Under the pieces are notes generated by a model. It saw only the letters and a program-made list of their open reading frames with translations. It did not search any database and was not told the DNA's origin. DNA of 16,388 nt from Lojkania enalia. Lineage: Eukaryota; Ascomycota; Dothideomycetes; Pleosporales. Shown piece after piece: positions 1-9,821 of the stretch (positions are counted from its first letter, which is position 1; each line of letters begins with the position of its first letter). Both the position numbers and the translations under genes were made by a program. The stretch covers positions 1-16,388 of the forward strand of contig ML986971.1 in the NCBI GenBank assembly GCA_010094045.1. The letters run 5' to 3'.

Positions 1-699
1 AAAAAAAAAAAAAAAGAGGGAGAAGAGACGATGAGGTTACCCTTCCATATCCATATTCTTCGCCTCAAATCTCTCCGTCCTAAATCCTCTTCACAATACC
101 GCCTGTCCCTCACAACACCTCAACTCTATAAAATCCTGAAACCTCAATACCCCCCTTCCGCATACGTCCCCAAAATTACAATACAACCGTAACCCGACCC
201 CACGTCTCCGCCGGCGCCTTTCCCCCCCCCCGCCCTAGGTTGCCAAGAGCCTGAAACTTGCTCAAAGCTTCTCCCGCAATTTGTTTTACAAATGCCGAGT
301 CCTTTATAAAATAGTTCCCGGGTCCTTCATAGAGCACGGGGTCTAAGAATTGTTTATTCAAACGCCATGCAGATGAAAAACGTGGTCAATTAATTTGGAG
401 GACGTGGAGTGGAAAAAAAAAAAAAGGGGGGGGGGTTTGGATTTGCACGTGGCTGAGAAGGTTTGAGGGGTTGGGATTCAGGGAAGAGTTTTGGGAAGGG
501 GGAACGGGGTGGCAAGAGGCCGTGCTGGAGGACCTTTGGCATCTCAAAGTCACATCGGCCCACATTCGATCCTCCAAGTCAAATTGTGCATTAAAAACAG
601 CAACGAAACGTATCCTATGAAATATGCTTGTGGTATCCGATATAAAACTAGAACAAGGACCTCTAGGACCTCCCAATTAAAGGTGTAAAAAACATGTGT
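1..699. other. Gene-free left flank with homopolymer tracts
   Basis: I see no convincing gene here. The short open frames lack ATG starts or read through low-complexity sequence. The stretch opens with a run of 15 A, has a run of 10 C at about 222-231, and a run of 13 A directly followed by 10 G at 413-435. It lies downstream of the reductase gene, which ends at 700 on the minus strand, so part of it is probably that gene's 3' untranslated region. No clear polyadenylation signal could be assigned. Confidence 0.5.
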
Positions 700-2938
700 C
701 TACCAAGAGAAAGCCTCGACATCCAGCTCCCAAACAGCTTTGCCTGTTCTCCCCTTCTTGCTTACGAGGTCTCGGGCATTGTCGCAAAGCGACCCAGGGC
801 CACAGACTACAACGCCCACTCTCTCCCACCCAGCGCCCTCTTCTTCGGTCAAGAGCGCGGCGAGATCAAGCCTTGAGCCTATCCTTACATCCTTCTCACG
901 GATGGTTCGTAGGACACTATCGAGGTCATTGACGAGGCCTTCTGCGGTTTGCTTGACACTCCAATAGAGCTTCACGTTCTGGTGGTGCGCAATAAAAGGG
1001 AGTGTTGCTGTGATACCGATTCCGCCGGCGATCAGGATCAAGCGGTCTGTTTTCAGGACAGCCGAGGTAGAATTATTCGGATATGGCCCATCAAGAAGCG
1101 TAAGCAGTGAAGCGTGAGTCCTGAGCGCTTTCGTAAGTCCCATGGATTTGCGAACATACAGACTCACACCAGAAGTGGCGCCTGTATGAGGGGCAGATGT
1201 GACTTTGGCAGAGGTACCAGCTTTCTCGACATCCTCACTCGAGTGCTGAGACACTCTTGATGAGCCAGAAGCCGTGGCGCTGTGACCGCGGGACTGTAGA
1301 AGTGCTGTCGGAACGACGGAAAATGGGTGATTCTCCCATGGCTTCAAGGGACTGATCGTGGGGAAATATGCATACGTATGCTTTCCCGGCTCGGCCGACC
1401 ACCGAATATCTTTGATGTCAATCCTTACAACATCCTCGCTTACTTCGGTAACTTCTGCCCTTCGCATGCCATTCTTTAATATCCGGAAAACTCGGACCAG
1501 GCGATCGAAGAACCAGACAGCACATGCTGCATACAACCAGAACTCGTAGCCCCATTTGCGTGTAAAAAGATATTCGACGTGATACCAAGATCCGGCAATC
1601 GTGAAGATGGCCAAGAGAACGTGGAGGATTAGGAAAACTTCATAGCTTAGACGGCGGAAGAAGAGCGTTGAAATTACGATCATTATAACGACGCACAGTG
1701 TTGCAATTATTCCCCAGATCTGGATATTGTTAGCTCTCACGTTCTCTTCAATTGAGAATATTTAATTCTTACCCAATATAGCTGTACTTGCTCGGTCTCG
1801 AGTTCACCCATATCTTGGTAGAGCATCAACTCTAGAATTGAGTGCAAAATTACTTGCAACGCGAAGATTCGGGCAACCCAACGGTGAAGCAGCATATATG
1901 TAGAGTGACTCCAGTTTGTCAGCCAAAGTAGAATATTGTTGCGTCCGGAGAGTAGGACGACAAAGGGGGCTATCGCAAATGCGAGCACACCCGTACGTGC
2001 GGAGACGTATGCCATGACCTCCTGCCATTGGCTTGAAAACCATGTGTTTGGCTGGTAAGAGCGGTAGCCAACAGCTGTCAGGATGATATTCAGGATGATA
2101 AACATTGCGATATATAGAGATTGACCTAGTGTAGGGGCATTCCCGAGCTGGAAGGGGAGTGCACGGACATGGTATGTTCCAATTAGGGACGGGTACACGA
2201 ATCGTGGTTTGAGCTTGTCCAAGAGTGTTGACATGAAGGGCAGGTATCCGAGATATGTGAAGAAAATTGGTGTGCCAAAGCCAACTACGAGCAGCACGAT
2301 ACTGTCGTTTGCTTCAATTAGCTCGACGCTCTTCAGAGAAAAGTTTCAGAATGCCTACCCATATCGCGAGTGCATCGTTTCCGCATTCTCAAAATGCCAC
2401 AAAGTCCCTCGTTGTGATTCCCATGCATCATGATTATACAGTGACGTAAAATTCAACACAGGCATCTCATCATCCATATCCAGCTCTTCGGTTGGCGGTG
2501 CCGACCTTTCCAATTCCATGAGGGTTTCAGCGTATGTCCATTTCGGCTGTACAGCTGGGTCTCCCGTACACTTGTCCGCCCAGTACTTCTCGAGCCTCCA
2601 CGGGGCAATATCTGCGCAAGTAGAATTAATGCAGTATGCAAGAGTAGTAAGCCAGGGCTCATCTGCTGCGCGGCATTCTGGCGGTGTCGGTCCAAAGCCA
2701 TGGTTATGAGCACCGCCTGCGCCGTGGTCGTGTTCAGAACAAGTTAACATAGCGCTTTCAAAGGATGCTCGACATGCGAAAGCGCAGTTGGGCTTGTACC
2801 TTGGGTATTGTCAGCTATGATTCGTAGCCTAACTGCGTTCACTGCTGCCTCTTACATTGGAATGCCATATCCGATGAGTGCTGCGGAAAGATTTGGAAAA
2901 CTAAGGGCCAGAAAGCCCAAAGTCGTTGCGGCTTTCAT
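700..2938 (-). CDS. FRE-type ferric/cupric reductase, transmembrane
   Basis: The gene has four exons: 2938-2856, 2799-2359, 2301-1773 and 1719-700. The three introns are 53-57 nt with GT..AG ends and clear branch sites, and all phases join without a stop to give 690 residues, a normal length for this family. It is expected to move electrons from NADPH through FAD and two hemes to extracellular Fe(III) or Cu(II) at the plasma membrane. Seen in the sequence: a signal-peptide-like start (MKAATTLGFLALS); a Cys- and His-rich outer domain (Cys 33, 37, 48, 70, 84, 89; His 51, 53, 59, 61); several hydrophobic helices from about residue 176; two pairs of heme-ligand histidines spaced by 14 (about 314/328 and 384/398); the FAD motif HPFS near 482; the NADPH motif GGIGIT near 584; CGPG near 658; and an aromatic C-terminal end. 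The ATG at 2938 is the first in frame; upstream only a TTG is available. Whether it acts on iron or copper cannot be told. Confidence 0.93.
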
Positions 2939-3461
2939 TTCCGTAGTTCTACAGTCAAGACGAAGTGAAATCGCAAACTCCCAAGTGGCTATGGGGGGAT
3001 CGAGACACAACAGGTGAAAGCAACTATTAAGTATCGTCAGCAATCAAAAGCCCCAACGCCAGAGGCGACTGGAAGGTGGCCAGAAATGCAAGACCCATGA
3101 TTGGACTAAACACCATTCTCCCTTGGGGGCACGTTCTAGTCCAAGGGAGGCGGCAAATCTGCTCAGCCAAGAGCGGAAACAGCACCCAAATGTCTTCGGG
3201 GCGGGAAACGTGCTCAACTAAGCGTTTTCATCTGAGCTTCTCCGCTCCTGCCGCTGCCAGATTGCGCTTGCCATGCTGTCGGATTGTGGGGAAGGAGCCA
3301 CGCGAAACGGACGCAAACTTGCGCAACTGCATACAAACCTCTCGAACGGTACTTAGCCGGCTTGGCACATCTCGGCGGAAGACAAAAGGATTGGTGCGCG
3401 TGGTGCCTATAGACGGCCTAGAATACGACGAAAACAATTGTGATTGGTACGGAGTTGCTCA
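2939..3461. promoter_or_regulatory. Intergenic region upstream of the ferric reductase
   Basis: These 523 bases separate the reductase start from the ATP-grasp stop, both on the minus strand, so they should hold the reductase promoter and the ATP-grasp 3' end. CCAAT boxes reading on the minus strand (ATTGG on plus) occur at 3100-3104, 3390-3394 and 3443-3447. In ascomycetes the CCAAT-binding complex works with HapX on iron genes, so these fit the downstream gene, but the motif is short and common. I found no clear GATA-type siderophore-repressor site. A plus-strand open frame through this region looks like a shadow. Confidence 0.35.
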
Positions 3462-6271
3462 CTATTCGACGTCATATTCGAAGTTCTCTTGGATGAATTC
3501 AACGTCCTCCAATAGTCCTTTCCGCGACTCCCTGCTGACCACGGAGAAGTACGCTATCCACCACAAGGCGCTTGCATCTGGGCCCTCTAGCACGTCGCCG
3601 CCTTTCTTTCTAGTGTAGTAGTCCACTATGCTGTGGCGCATGTCGGTGTGTTTTTCTAAGAACTCTTTCGCGGCATCTACCGTCTTCATGATGCCTGCTC
3701 GGGTTTGCTGAATGATCATGAGAGAGAGGTGGAATTGCGGGCCATTCAAGAAGGGCTGAGAGAGGGCGCGCAGCCTGGGTATCTCTGAAGCCCCAAGTGC
3801 TAACAGCATCCGGAGCGCATAGTAGTCTACGCCGTAAGCCAGCATCACGGCAACAGACTCTAAGTAGCCCGGAGGTCGAGCGTTGATTTCGTGCAGGTAG
3901 ACTTGTGGATCTCCAGGATCTTCAGCGCCCTCTTTTGCTGCTAGATCTGTTATGGCACCTTCTTTTGCTGTGTAGTGGAATCTAGAATTCCTGACGCGCG
4001 CCTCGCAATGGAATACACCAGATCGGAACCCCTGCCTCAGTATGCTAGCCTTCAGCTGGTCTCTGATTGCATCGAGTTCATTCTGTGGCAAGCCGGATGG
4101 CATCACGTTCTGCGTTTCCTGGAAGTTCGCCCTAAAGCTTGAATCTCTATCGTCTGCCGGGCTAGGAAAGTCGTCGTTGATTTCAGAGAACAATATCTCC
4201 CCATCTAGAATCGCGAAGTTGGCATCGACCTCGGGGCCGTCAATGTATGGCTCCACTACAACGGCTGTACTGGGATTCGCGGAAAGAGCGTGCCGATCAG
4301 AAGCCTTCCGAACAGCAATGAATAATTCGTCGAGGCTCCGAGCCTTGGACACGCAATCACTGCACCACCCAACCACTGGCTTTACAACCAGCGGAAACCT
4401 GAGGGGCTGCTGTCTCCTCTGAATATAAGCCTCTAGATCCTCAGCCCTAGAAAGAACAAAGCTTTCGGCTGCTCCGACGGACTCAAGCAGTCTTGTTCGG
4501 CCTTTGTCCCCTGCAATTTCATACGCCTCATCAGACTCCGTAGGCATCCCTAGGATCTGACAAGCTCTCGCGATAGCTGGAAGTCTCACATCACTAATAG
4601 TTACGATACCGTCAATTCTCTGGGGATATTTCCGTACTGCATTAGTGACTCGAATATGAAGATCCGTATCTGGAGTAATGTCGACTTCAACGAAAGCTTC
4701 CCGCAGGGATGCCCAGGGTGAGTTCGGATCCTGGAGCCAGTGTCCTGGTTCGTCCAAGATGACAAGCTTTATGCCGAGAGCCCTAGCGGTTTTCAAGGCT
4801 CGTTGAATGCAGTCGATATCTTCTCGACCCTGAACCCAGGCTATCCGGCGAGGCATTATGCGGTTGGGCGAAAGCCACGGAAAGCGTAGACGATTTTGCA
4901 GTTCGGAATTTAGTGCTTGGAAGTCGGCAGGCGAGTGTAGAACAATGGCGCCGATGGCGTGAAGTAGGTTTTCATCTAGTAGTGAAATACAAGTGTCAGG
5001 CTGAACACCAGTGATCGCCTGCAAGGGGGATAGGAATGAAAAACATTTTGCAATGATAGGAGAGAATTCGAGGCGTTGCTCTATAAAATCGGCTCTAATG
5101 ATGTAGCCATCGTTAATTGAGAATAGAAACTGAACAGGAACTGGCCGAGCCGGGGAATCTGTTTCCAGGATATCAAGGACTGAAGCTAGGAAAGTGGAAA
5201 CTGGAGACCCTTTCTCGCGGAAAACTGGGCATGCAAGCTCCTCATCTCTACTACTCGTCGTTTTATTGTCATAATGAACAAGAACGTCCAGTGACCACCA
5301 CGTCTCTTCACCTTGCTGTAGGGTATGATCTAGGACTTCCAAAATTCCTAAACAACGGATGAAGCGTTAGCATTGGACTACTGCTTTGCTAAACCAATAA
5401 ATGAAATAGCCTGCATAATGGCTGATTAGTACATGAAAGCTGTTCAAAGGGTCAGGATGGGGGTAAGGTACCTGATTGAGTAAGAAATAGCAGTTCGTAA
5501 AAATCAAAGTGGACTCAGCGCTAGTAAATAATGCTCTATAACCTAGAAACGTGTACCCCTACCAAATACTAGTCACGGACGACTAGAGAAACAAGAAATG
5601 ATATTGGTAGTGAAAAACTGTAAGGACTATGAACATATGTAATAGCCCACTTACCACTTCGTTGGGCGCTCGTAAAACGCAGTTGCAACCTGCCTGAAAT
5701 CCTCGCCAAATCTTTTGCAATCATTTTTTGACGGCCTCAACAAACGTGGATATTAGCTGCTGTGATAGTGAGAATGAAACAGCAGCATGAGAGTGTTTTG
5801 TGGCTGTAAATGGTAAGCAAATGAAAGAGATGTACTAAACAAAAGAAAAATCCTATCGCTCGGGTACCCTTAGTTTTTCTCATACTAAATCCTAGCCCTT
5901 CTTTCTAGCGTGCATATGTGTAGATGGTGCACGGTTGCATCGCGTGGTACATAATTCCAGATCGCTGGTTGGAACAATGTAGGCTCAATTAGAGGGTAAT
6001 AGCTAGGCCCGGCCAAACCTGCGTTGGGCATTTCTCCCGGATAGTTAATACCGGGGGCGCACGTTTGAGCAAATAACGTAAGTTTATAGCTTTCGGCTTG
6101 TAATAGCCTCCTACGTTCGGAGATAGTCCTGAAATCAAGTCAGTCGGAAAATGGGAGGACCAGGGTGACGGTTATGACATACTTTTAATGCCAAGAATAG
6201 ATACCTTACAGTCGAAATATCCTCCTTATACGATTTAAGTAGGCGATAACTAGAAGCCTAGGAAATACCAT
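3462..6271 (-). CDS. ATP-grasp ligase, carnosine-synthase-like; N-terminal exons possibly damaged
   Basis: Family role: ATP-dependent ligation of a carboxylate to an amine via an acyl-phosphate. The core (5347-3462) is one intact exon of about 626 codons. Numbering from 5342, it shows a pre-ATP-grasp domain (about 165-275), an ATP-binding lysine in VVKP (K321), EPYIDGPEVDANF (364-376) and the metal-binding HCEAR (445-449) and EINARPPGY (485-493). Its 3' splice site is at 5348, with a GCTAAC branch site. Upstream, exon 6271-6210 joins in phase to exon 6128-5886, which reads SERRRLLQAESYK and later PGINYPGEMPNAG. A third exon (about 5736-5655) carries FGEDFRQVATAFYERP. Joining exon 2 to exon 3 at the best sites creates a TAG, and no clean link runs from exon 3 to the core. 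An alternative start at 5724 (MIAKDLAR, other frame of exon 3) splices GTAAGT at 5654 to 5348 without a stop, giving 651 residues. The core call is firm; the 5' structure is not. Confidence 0.82.
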
Positions 6272-6398
6272 CGGTATATGAGTCTCCACAACGGGGCATT
6301 TGCCTGAGTAGTATATTTGAAGCTCAACTTTTTTGAGAAGATATCTTTCTAGTAATCCATTGTGCTGTGTATTTGTGTTGAACAGTTGTTCTCGCGAT
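6272..6398. promoter_or_regulatory. Compact bidirectional promoter
   Basis: This interval lies between the proposed ATP-grasp start (ATG 6271, minus) and the PLP-rhodanese start (ATG 6399, plus). A TATA-like TATATTT lies at 6312-6318, about 85 bases before the plus-strand ATG. If the start assignments hold, the two genes share one very short control region, which would favour co-expression. If the ATP-grasp gene really starts at 5724, the shared region grows to about 670 bases and includes what I read as exons. Confidence 0.5.
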
Positions 6399-8343
6399 AT
6401 GGCGACAAACCCCCTCAACGTGTTCAAAGGTCCGGATGCACTAGCACAGTTCTTCGATCCGGACAAAAATCCGCCACTTCCCCTCGTTGAATTACCAGAT
6501 GCACTGAATCCTTTGCGAAAAGATGGCGTGCGGATATTTGCGAAAATGCTTACACATCTTCCGGCGCAGAACGTAAAATCGTTACCTGGTAGGTTGCGCG
6601 AGAAACAATCGAGAGGTACATTTTGATTCTGATATAGCACTTCGAATGCTACGGAACGAGCGAGATGCGCCCGCAAAAAGAATAGTGGAAGCTAGCTCTG
6701 GATCGACAGTGCTTTCGTTGGGCATGATCTCGCGGGCCCTCTGGAATAATGACGATGTACACGCATACGTCACAAACAAAAAACATCCGGATTCCTTGAA
6801 GCTCCTGCGCTTTTTCGGACTGAACGTGTAGGTATGCTTTGAAAGGATTAGACCGTTCCCAATGATTAACACTACAAAAGAAATCTTTACGGCGGTCTTG
6901 CTCAACAGGAGCCGTACGATCCTAAAGGTATTATGAGTAGGCTTCGTAGACAAGCGAAAAAAGACCCTGGGATTTGCTATCCTGGCCAGTACCACAATGA
7001 CCATGTAAGCTCAAATACACTCGGAAGTCGAAATAATATGCTCATGAACATAGAACTGGAAAGCACACGAACAATGGACAGGGTCCCAAATATGGAGACA
7101 GTTGCCGGAAATAAGAGTTTTCTGCTCAACCATAGGGACCGGAGGTAGGGCTAAGAAATACTAGAACAAAGTAGTACGAAAAGATCGCTTACAGCGTTAA
7201 CAGGCTGTGCAGTTGGTACGGGAACTTACCTGAAAGCTCAAAATTCTGCTGTGAGAGTTGTAGGGTACGCTCATGCCCTGTTTATAGTCCGGACCCTGCC
7301 TCGGAATGCTTACTGACCTAGCTAGGGTGTGCAATGTTTTTGGTGATCCAACCCCAGGGCCGCGACATTTCCCTAACTTCGAGAGCTCACCATTTCCTTG
7401 GAAAGAAACAATTGATAGCTTTGAAAATGTAGCATCAGCGAACTCGTACCGCATGTCGATGAAGCTCTCGAGATATGGCATTATCGCCGGTCCGTCTTCT
7501 GGAGAAGCACTGCATGGGTTGCTTTCCTATCTGTCGAGATTGAAAGATGATGGTCGGTTGTCTGAATTAAGTGACCCAACAACCGGAGAGATTCCATGCG
7601 TATTTGTGTGCGCAGACCTGCCCTATCAGTATATGGATATGTACTATAAAAAGCTTGGTGAAGAGGAGTTTCCACCGATATACAACCAGGTGAGGTCTTT
7701 CCTTATGCGTGAATTTTTCCAACTAACCAATGGCTAGAGCCTCCTGAATTGCGATCAAGACGCATATGACGAACGATGGTTCTTGCGCCCTCACCAAGCA
7801 GAAAGGCTCTTGTTTTCACACCTGGACCCTGTAGGGGCGCTCCTCTGTTCGGAACCATCTCGTTGCTTTTGTACGATGCGGTTGTTTTCACAGATTAGCA
7901 CGCCCTCTTCATTATCATCCGTAGCTACCGACTCGCTATCGAACGGCTCTTGCCAGTCAGTCGACTCTATGTTCTCGAGGCCTAACAGTCCGAATGAGCC
8001 AATTGCTAGGTCTTCACAGATCGTAGTCATAGACATTCGCCCACGGGAGATGTTCGCGGCCGGTCATATATGTTGTTCGTATAATATTCCACTTCCGGAG
8101 ACTCAAGACGACTTTTTCGGCCATGCAAGAGCTATCGAGCAGCGATGGCTAGAGATGAAGGAGGCGTTCGAAGCGGAGGACTGGCCATGGAACGAAGGTT
8201 CTAGGGTTCTCATGCTATGTGTCGACGGTGACTCAGGAAGGATGGCAACGGCGATGTTGAGGGCGAAAGGATGCGAAGCATTCTGTGTGGAGGGAGGATA
8301 TCCAGCGCTGATCACTCATCTCTCCAAGATACCTATTGAGTAA
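6399..8343 (+). CDS. PLP-dependent cysteine-synthase-like enzyme fused to a rhodanese domain
   Basis: The gene has seven exons: 6399-6588, 6638-6827, 6881-7004, 7054-7144, 7195-7264, 7326-7689 and 7738-8343. The six introns are 48-61 nt with GT..AG ends; phases join cleanly to give 544 residues. The ATG at 6399 is the first in frame. Residues 1 to about 340 are a fold-type-II PLP (cysteine synthase) domain: the likely Schiff-base lysine is K60 in NVKSLPA, followed by the substrate loop ASSGST, the glycine loop GTGALTGCAVGTG and the pyridine-nitrogen serine in GPSSGEAL. After a Ser-rich linker, residues about 438-540 form a rhodanese domain with VIDIRP, a catalytic Cys near 504 in CVDGDSGR and the closing VEGGYPAL. 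Expected chemistry is beta-replacement on an activated serine, with the rhodanese handling sulfane sulfur. Substrates are unknown. Head-to-head placement with an ATP-grasp ligase suggests a two-step pathway. A possible optional intron (7831-7893) lies in the linker. Confidence 0.9.
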
Positions 8344-9821
8344 TTGTTGAGCACGAGTCGAAGAAACCTCGGCTTATTGGCGCCGGAAAATATTTGTTCC
8401 AGCAGTTTTTCCTATCTATGTTGCATTTTGCTTTGATATCCGGAAGGTTAGAAGTATTTTCTCCATCTTCTTCCCGCCTTTCTTTGGATCTTCTGTAGTC
8501 AACTTCAATATAGCAAAATATATTCCCCATTTTCTGGGAGGGCATACCCTGTCGCGCTAACCTACTGGGCATAACTCCCTATTTTATCTTAATAGATAGT
8601 TGTGATGATTAAATAGAGCTTAATTAGGTGCTCACGAGATATTATTTGAGGCAACTCTAGGGTTTGCGCTAGTTCTACACTATTTGCCTGGGGCAAATCC
8701 AAAGGATTGCCAATCTAGGTTCTGGAGACTGGGCTCTGGGATTAGCTTATAATGCGTAGTGGTGGAGATAGAATACAATTACAATTCGGCCGATACTCTA
8801 GAGCAAATAGATAACAGAAAGGTTGGTTATGTTGTATATGTCACGTGATCGTGCGCGGATGAGTTGATATCAGCCCACGACGGACAGGCATAATCAACAG
8901 AAACACTCCACTCCCGTATGTCTTCTGACTTTGGTTTGGCTTTCTCAACTAGCTATCCTCAATCTTTCGGACGGAATATTTGGTAGTGGATTCTAGTTCG
9001 TAAAACTCTACATAATATAAAACCCAATCGAAGCAGGCTAAATGTAGCTAAACTTCTTGCAAAACCCGGCATTTAGAACTAAGAAATCTAAAAGGAAAGG
9101 TAATATCATGGCATCGTAGGAGGCCATGAGAAAGTATCCACGACAAGAATCCAATCAACATGGCCCTTAGAGTGTCGAGACTCTCAAGCTGAGTCATTTA
9201 AAAGTCATCCAAATTTTCGACTCAAAAATTTTTATCCATTGATTCAGAGACAACACTAACCGGGTGCAAGATTATGCCGACAGAGTGCTCTATATGTATT
9301 AATATCTACATTACGGTGTAATTTTTTCTAGTCAAATAGACTCGAAATTATCCCTAATTCGGCTAGTCAATGACAGGCGAATATGCCTATTGGCAAGCCA
9401 ATGATTGGCTGTACTAGATAGTCTAGTCAACTAGCTAGTCATCTACAGCTACCGGAACAGTAGTGTTATCATTTGGAACCCGTTTAGAGACCACTGGCTT
9501 TTGAAGCTGAAATCAATATCTACACGGTTAGCCATAAATTTAGGCATCAAGCGCTTCAATTCCTCTAGAAATCGATTTATAAGATTTAAGAATCATAAAA
9601 TGAAATTTTCCGATAGCTGAAGTGAAGAGCATTCAGGTGAAAATTTGCATTCATCTAGTAGCGGTTAGATAAAAGCTATCTCAATCCAAAGGTATTGTAA
9701 TATTAGCTTGAGCTCTCTTTCTATAACTAAACCTAGGGTATTGTACGAACTGCTGCGAGCGTGTTCGCACTTAGAATGGGAGTCGCTATACAACGTATAC
9801 CTCATAATATTATCTGCGGTA
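8344..9821. other. Gene-free region with short inverted repeats and motif cluster
   Basis: I see no gene in these 1.5 kb: frames are short, AT-rich and closed by many stops on both strands. Visible structure: a TCACGTGA E-box palindrome at 8841-8848, a short inverted repeat AGAGT..ACTCT near 9170, and a dense patch at 9328-9441 with four CTAGTCA copies and a CCAAT palindrome (listed separately). It marks the shift from the intact genes on the left to the decayed stretch on the right. No transposon ends or coding remnants could be recognised. Confidence 0.5.
9328..9441. repeat. Cluster of CTAGTCA motifs around a CCAAT palindrome
   Basis: CTAGTCA occurs at 9328-9334, 9363-9369, 9423-9429 and 9435-9441. 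Between the second and third copies lies ATTGGC-AA-GCCAAT (9389-9402), a perfect inverted repeat, followed at once by another ATTGGC (9404-9409), making three CCAAT boxes in about 21 bases. ACTAGA-TAG-TCTAGT (near 9413-9427) is a further small palindrome. This could be a regulatory array or the residue of a small non-autonomous element. Confidence 0.4.

Noticed and set aside
176..361. Minus-strand open frame of 61 codons
   Set aside because: It starts at TTG, runs into the poly-C tract and has no family resemblance; no splice partner was found.
2939..3461. GATA-type iron-repressor sites before the reductase
   Set aside because: No clear ATCWGATAA or similar site could be found by eye.
3076..3618. 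Plus-strand open frame of 180 codons
   Set aside because: It overlaps the 3' end of the ATP-grasp core on the other strand, has no recognisable domain, and the composition looks like a chance frame.
4042..4422. Plus-strand frame of 126 codons
   Set aside because: It lies wholly within the ATP-grasp core on the opposite strand, where the conserved motifs are; a shadow frame.
5519..5589. Possible internal ATP-grasp exon between a TTTCTAG acceptor and a GTACCT donor
   Set aside because: Its open frame does not match the entry and exit phases of the neighbouring exons; other phases meet stops.
6036..6055. CCCGG-N10-CCGGG inverted repeat, like a Zn2Cys6 (CGG-N10-CCG) operator in the divergent promoter
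   Set aside because: It falls inside the exon of the ATP-grasp gene encoding APGINYPGE on the minus strand, so the symmetry is explained by coding sequence.
6206..6676. Long minus-strand frame upstream of the ATP-grasp first exon
   Set aside because: The part beyond 6399 is the complement of the first exon of the PLP gene; only 6271-6210 is used as exon.
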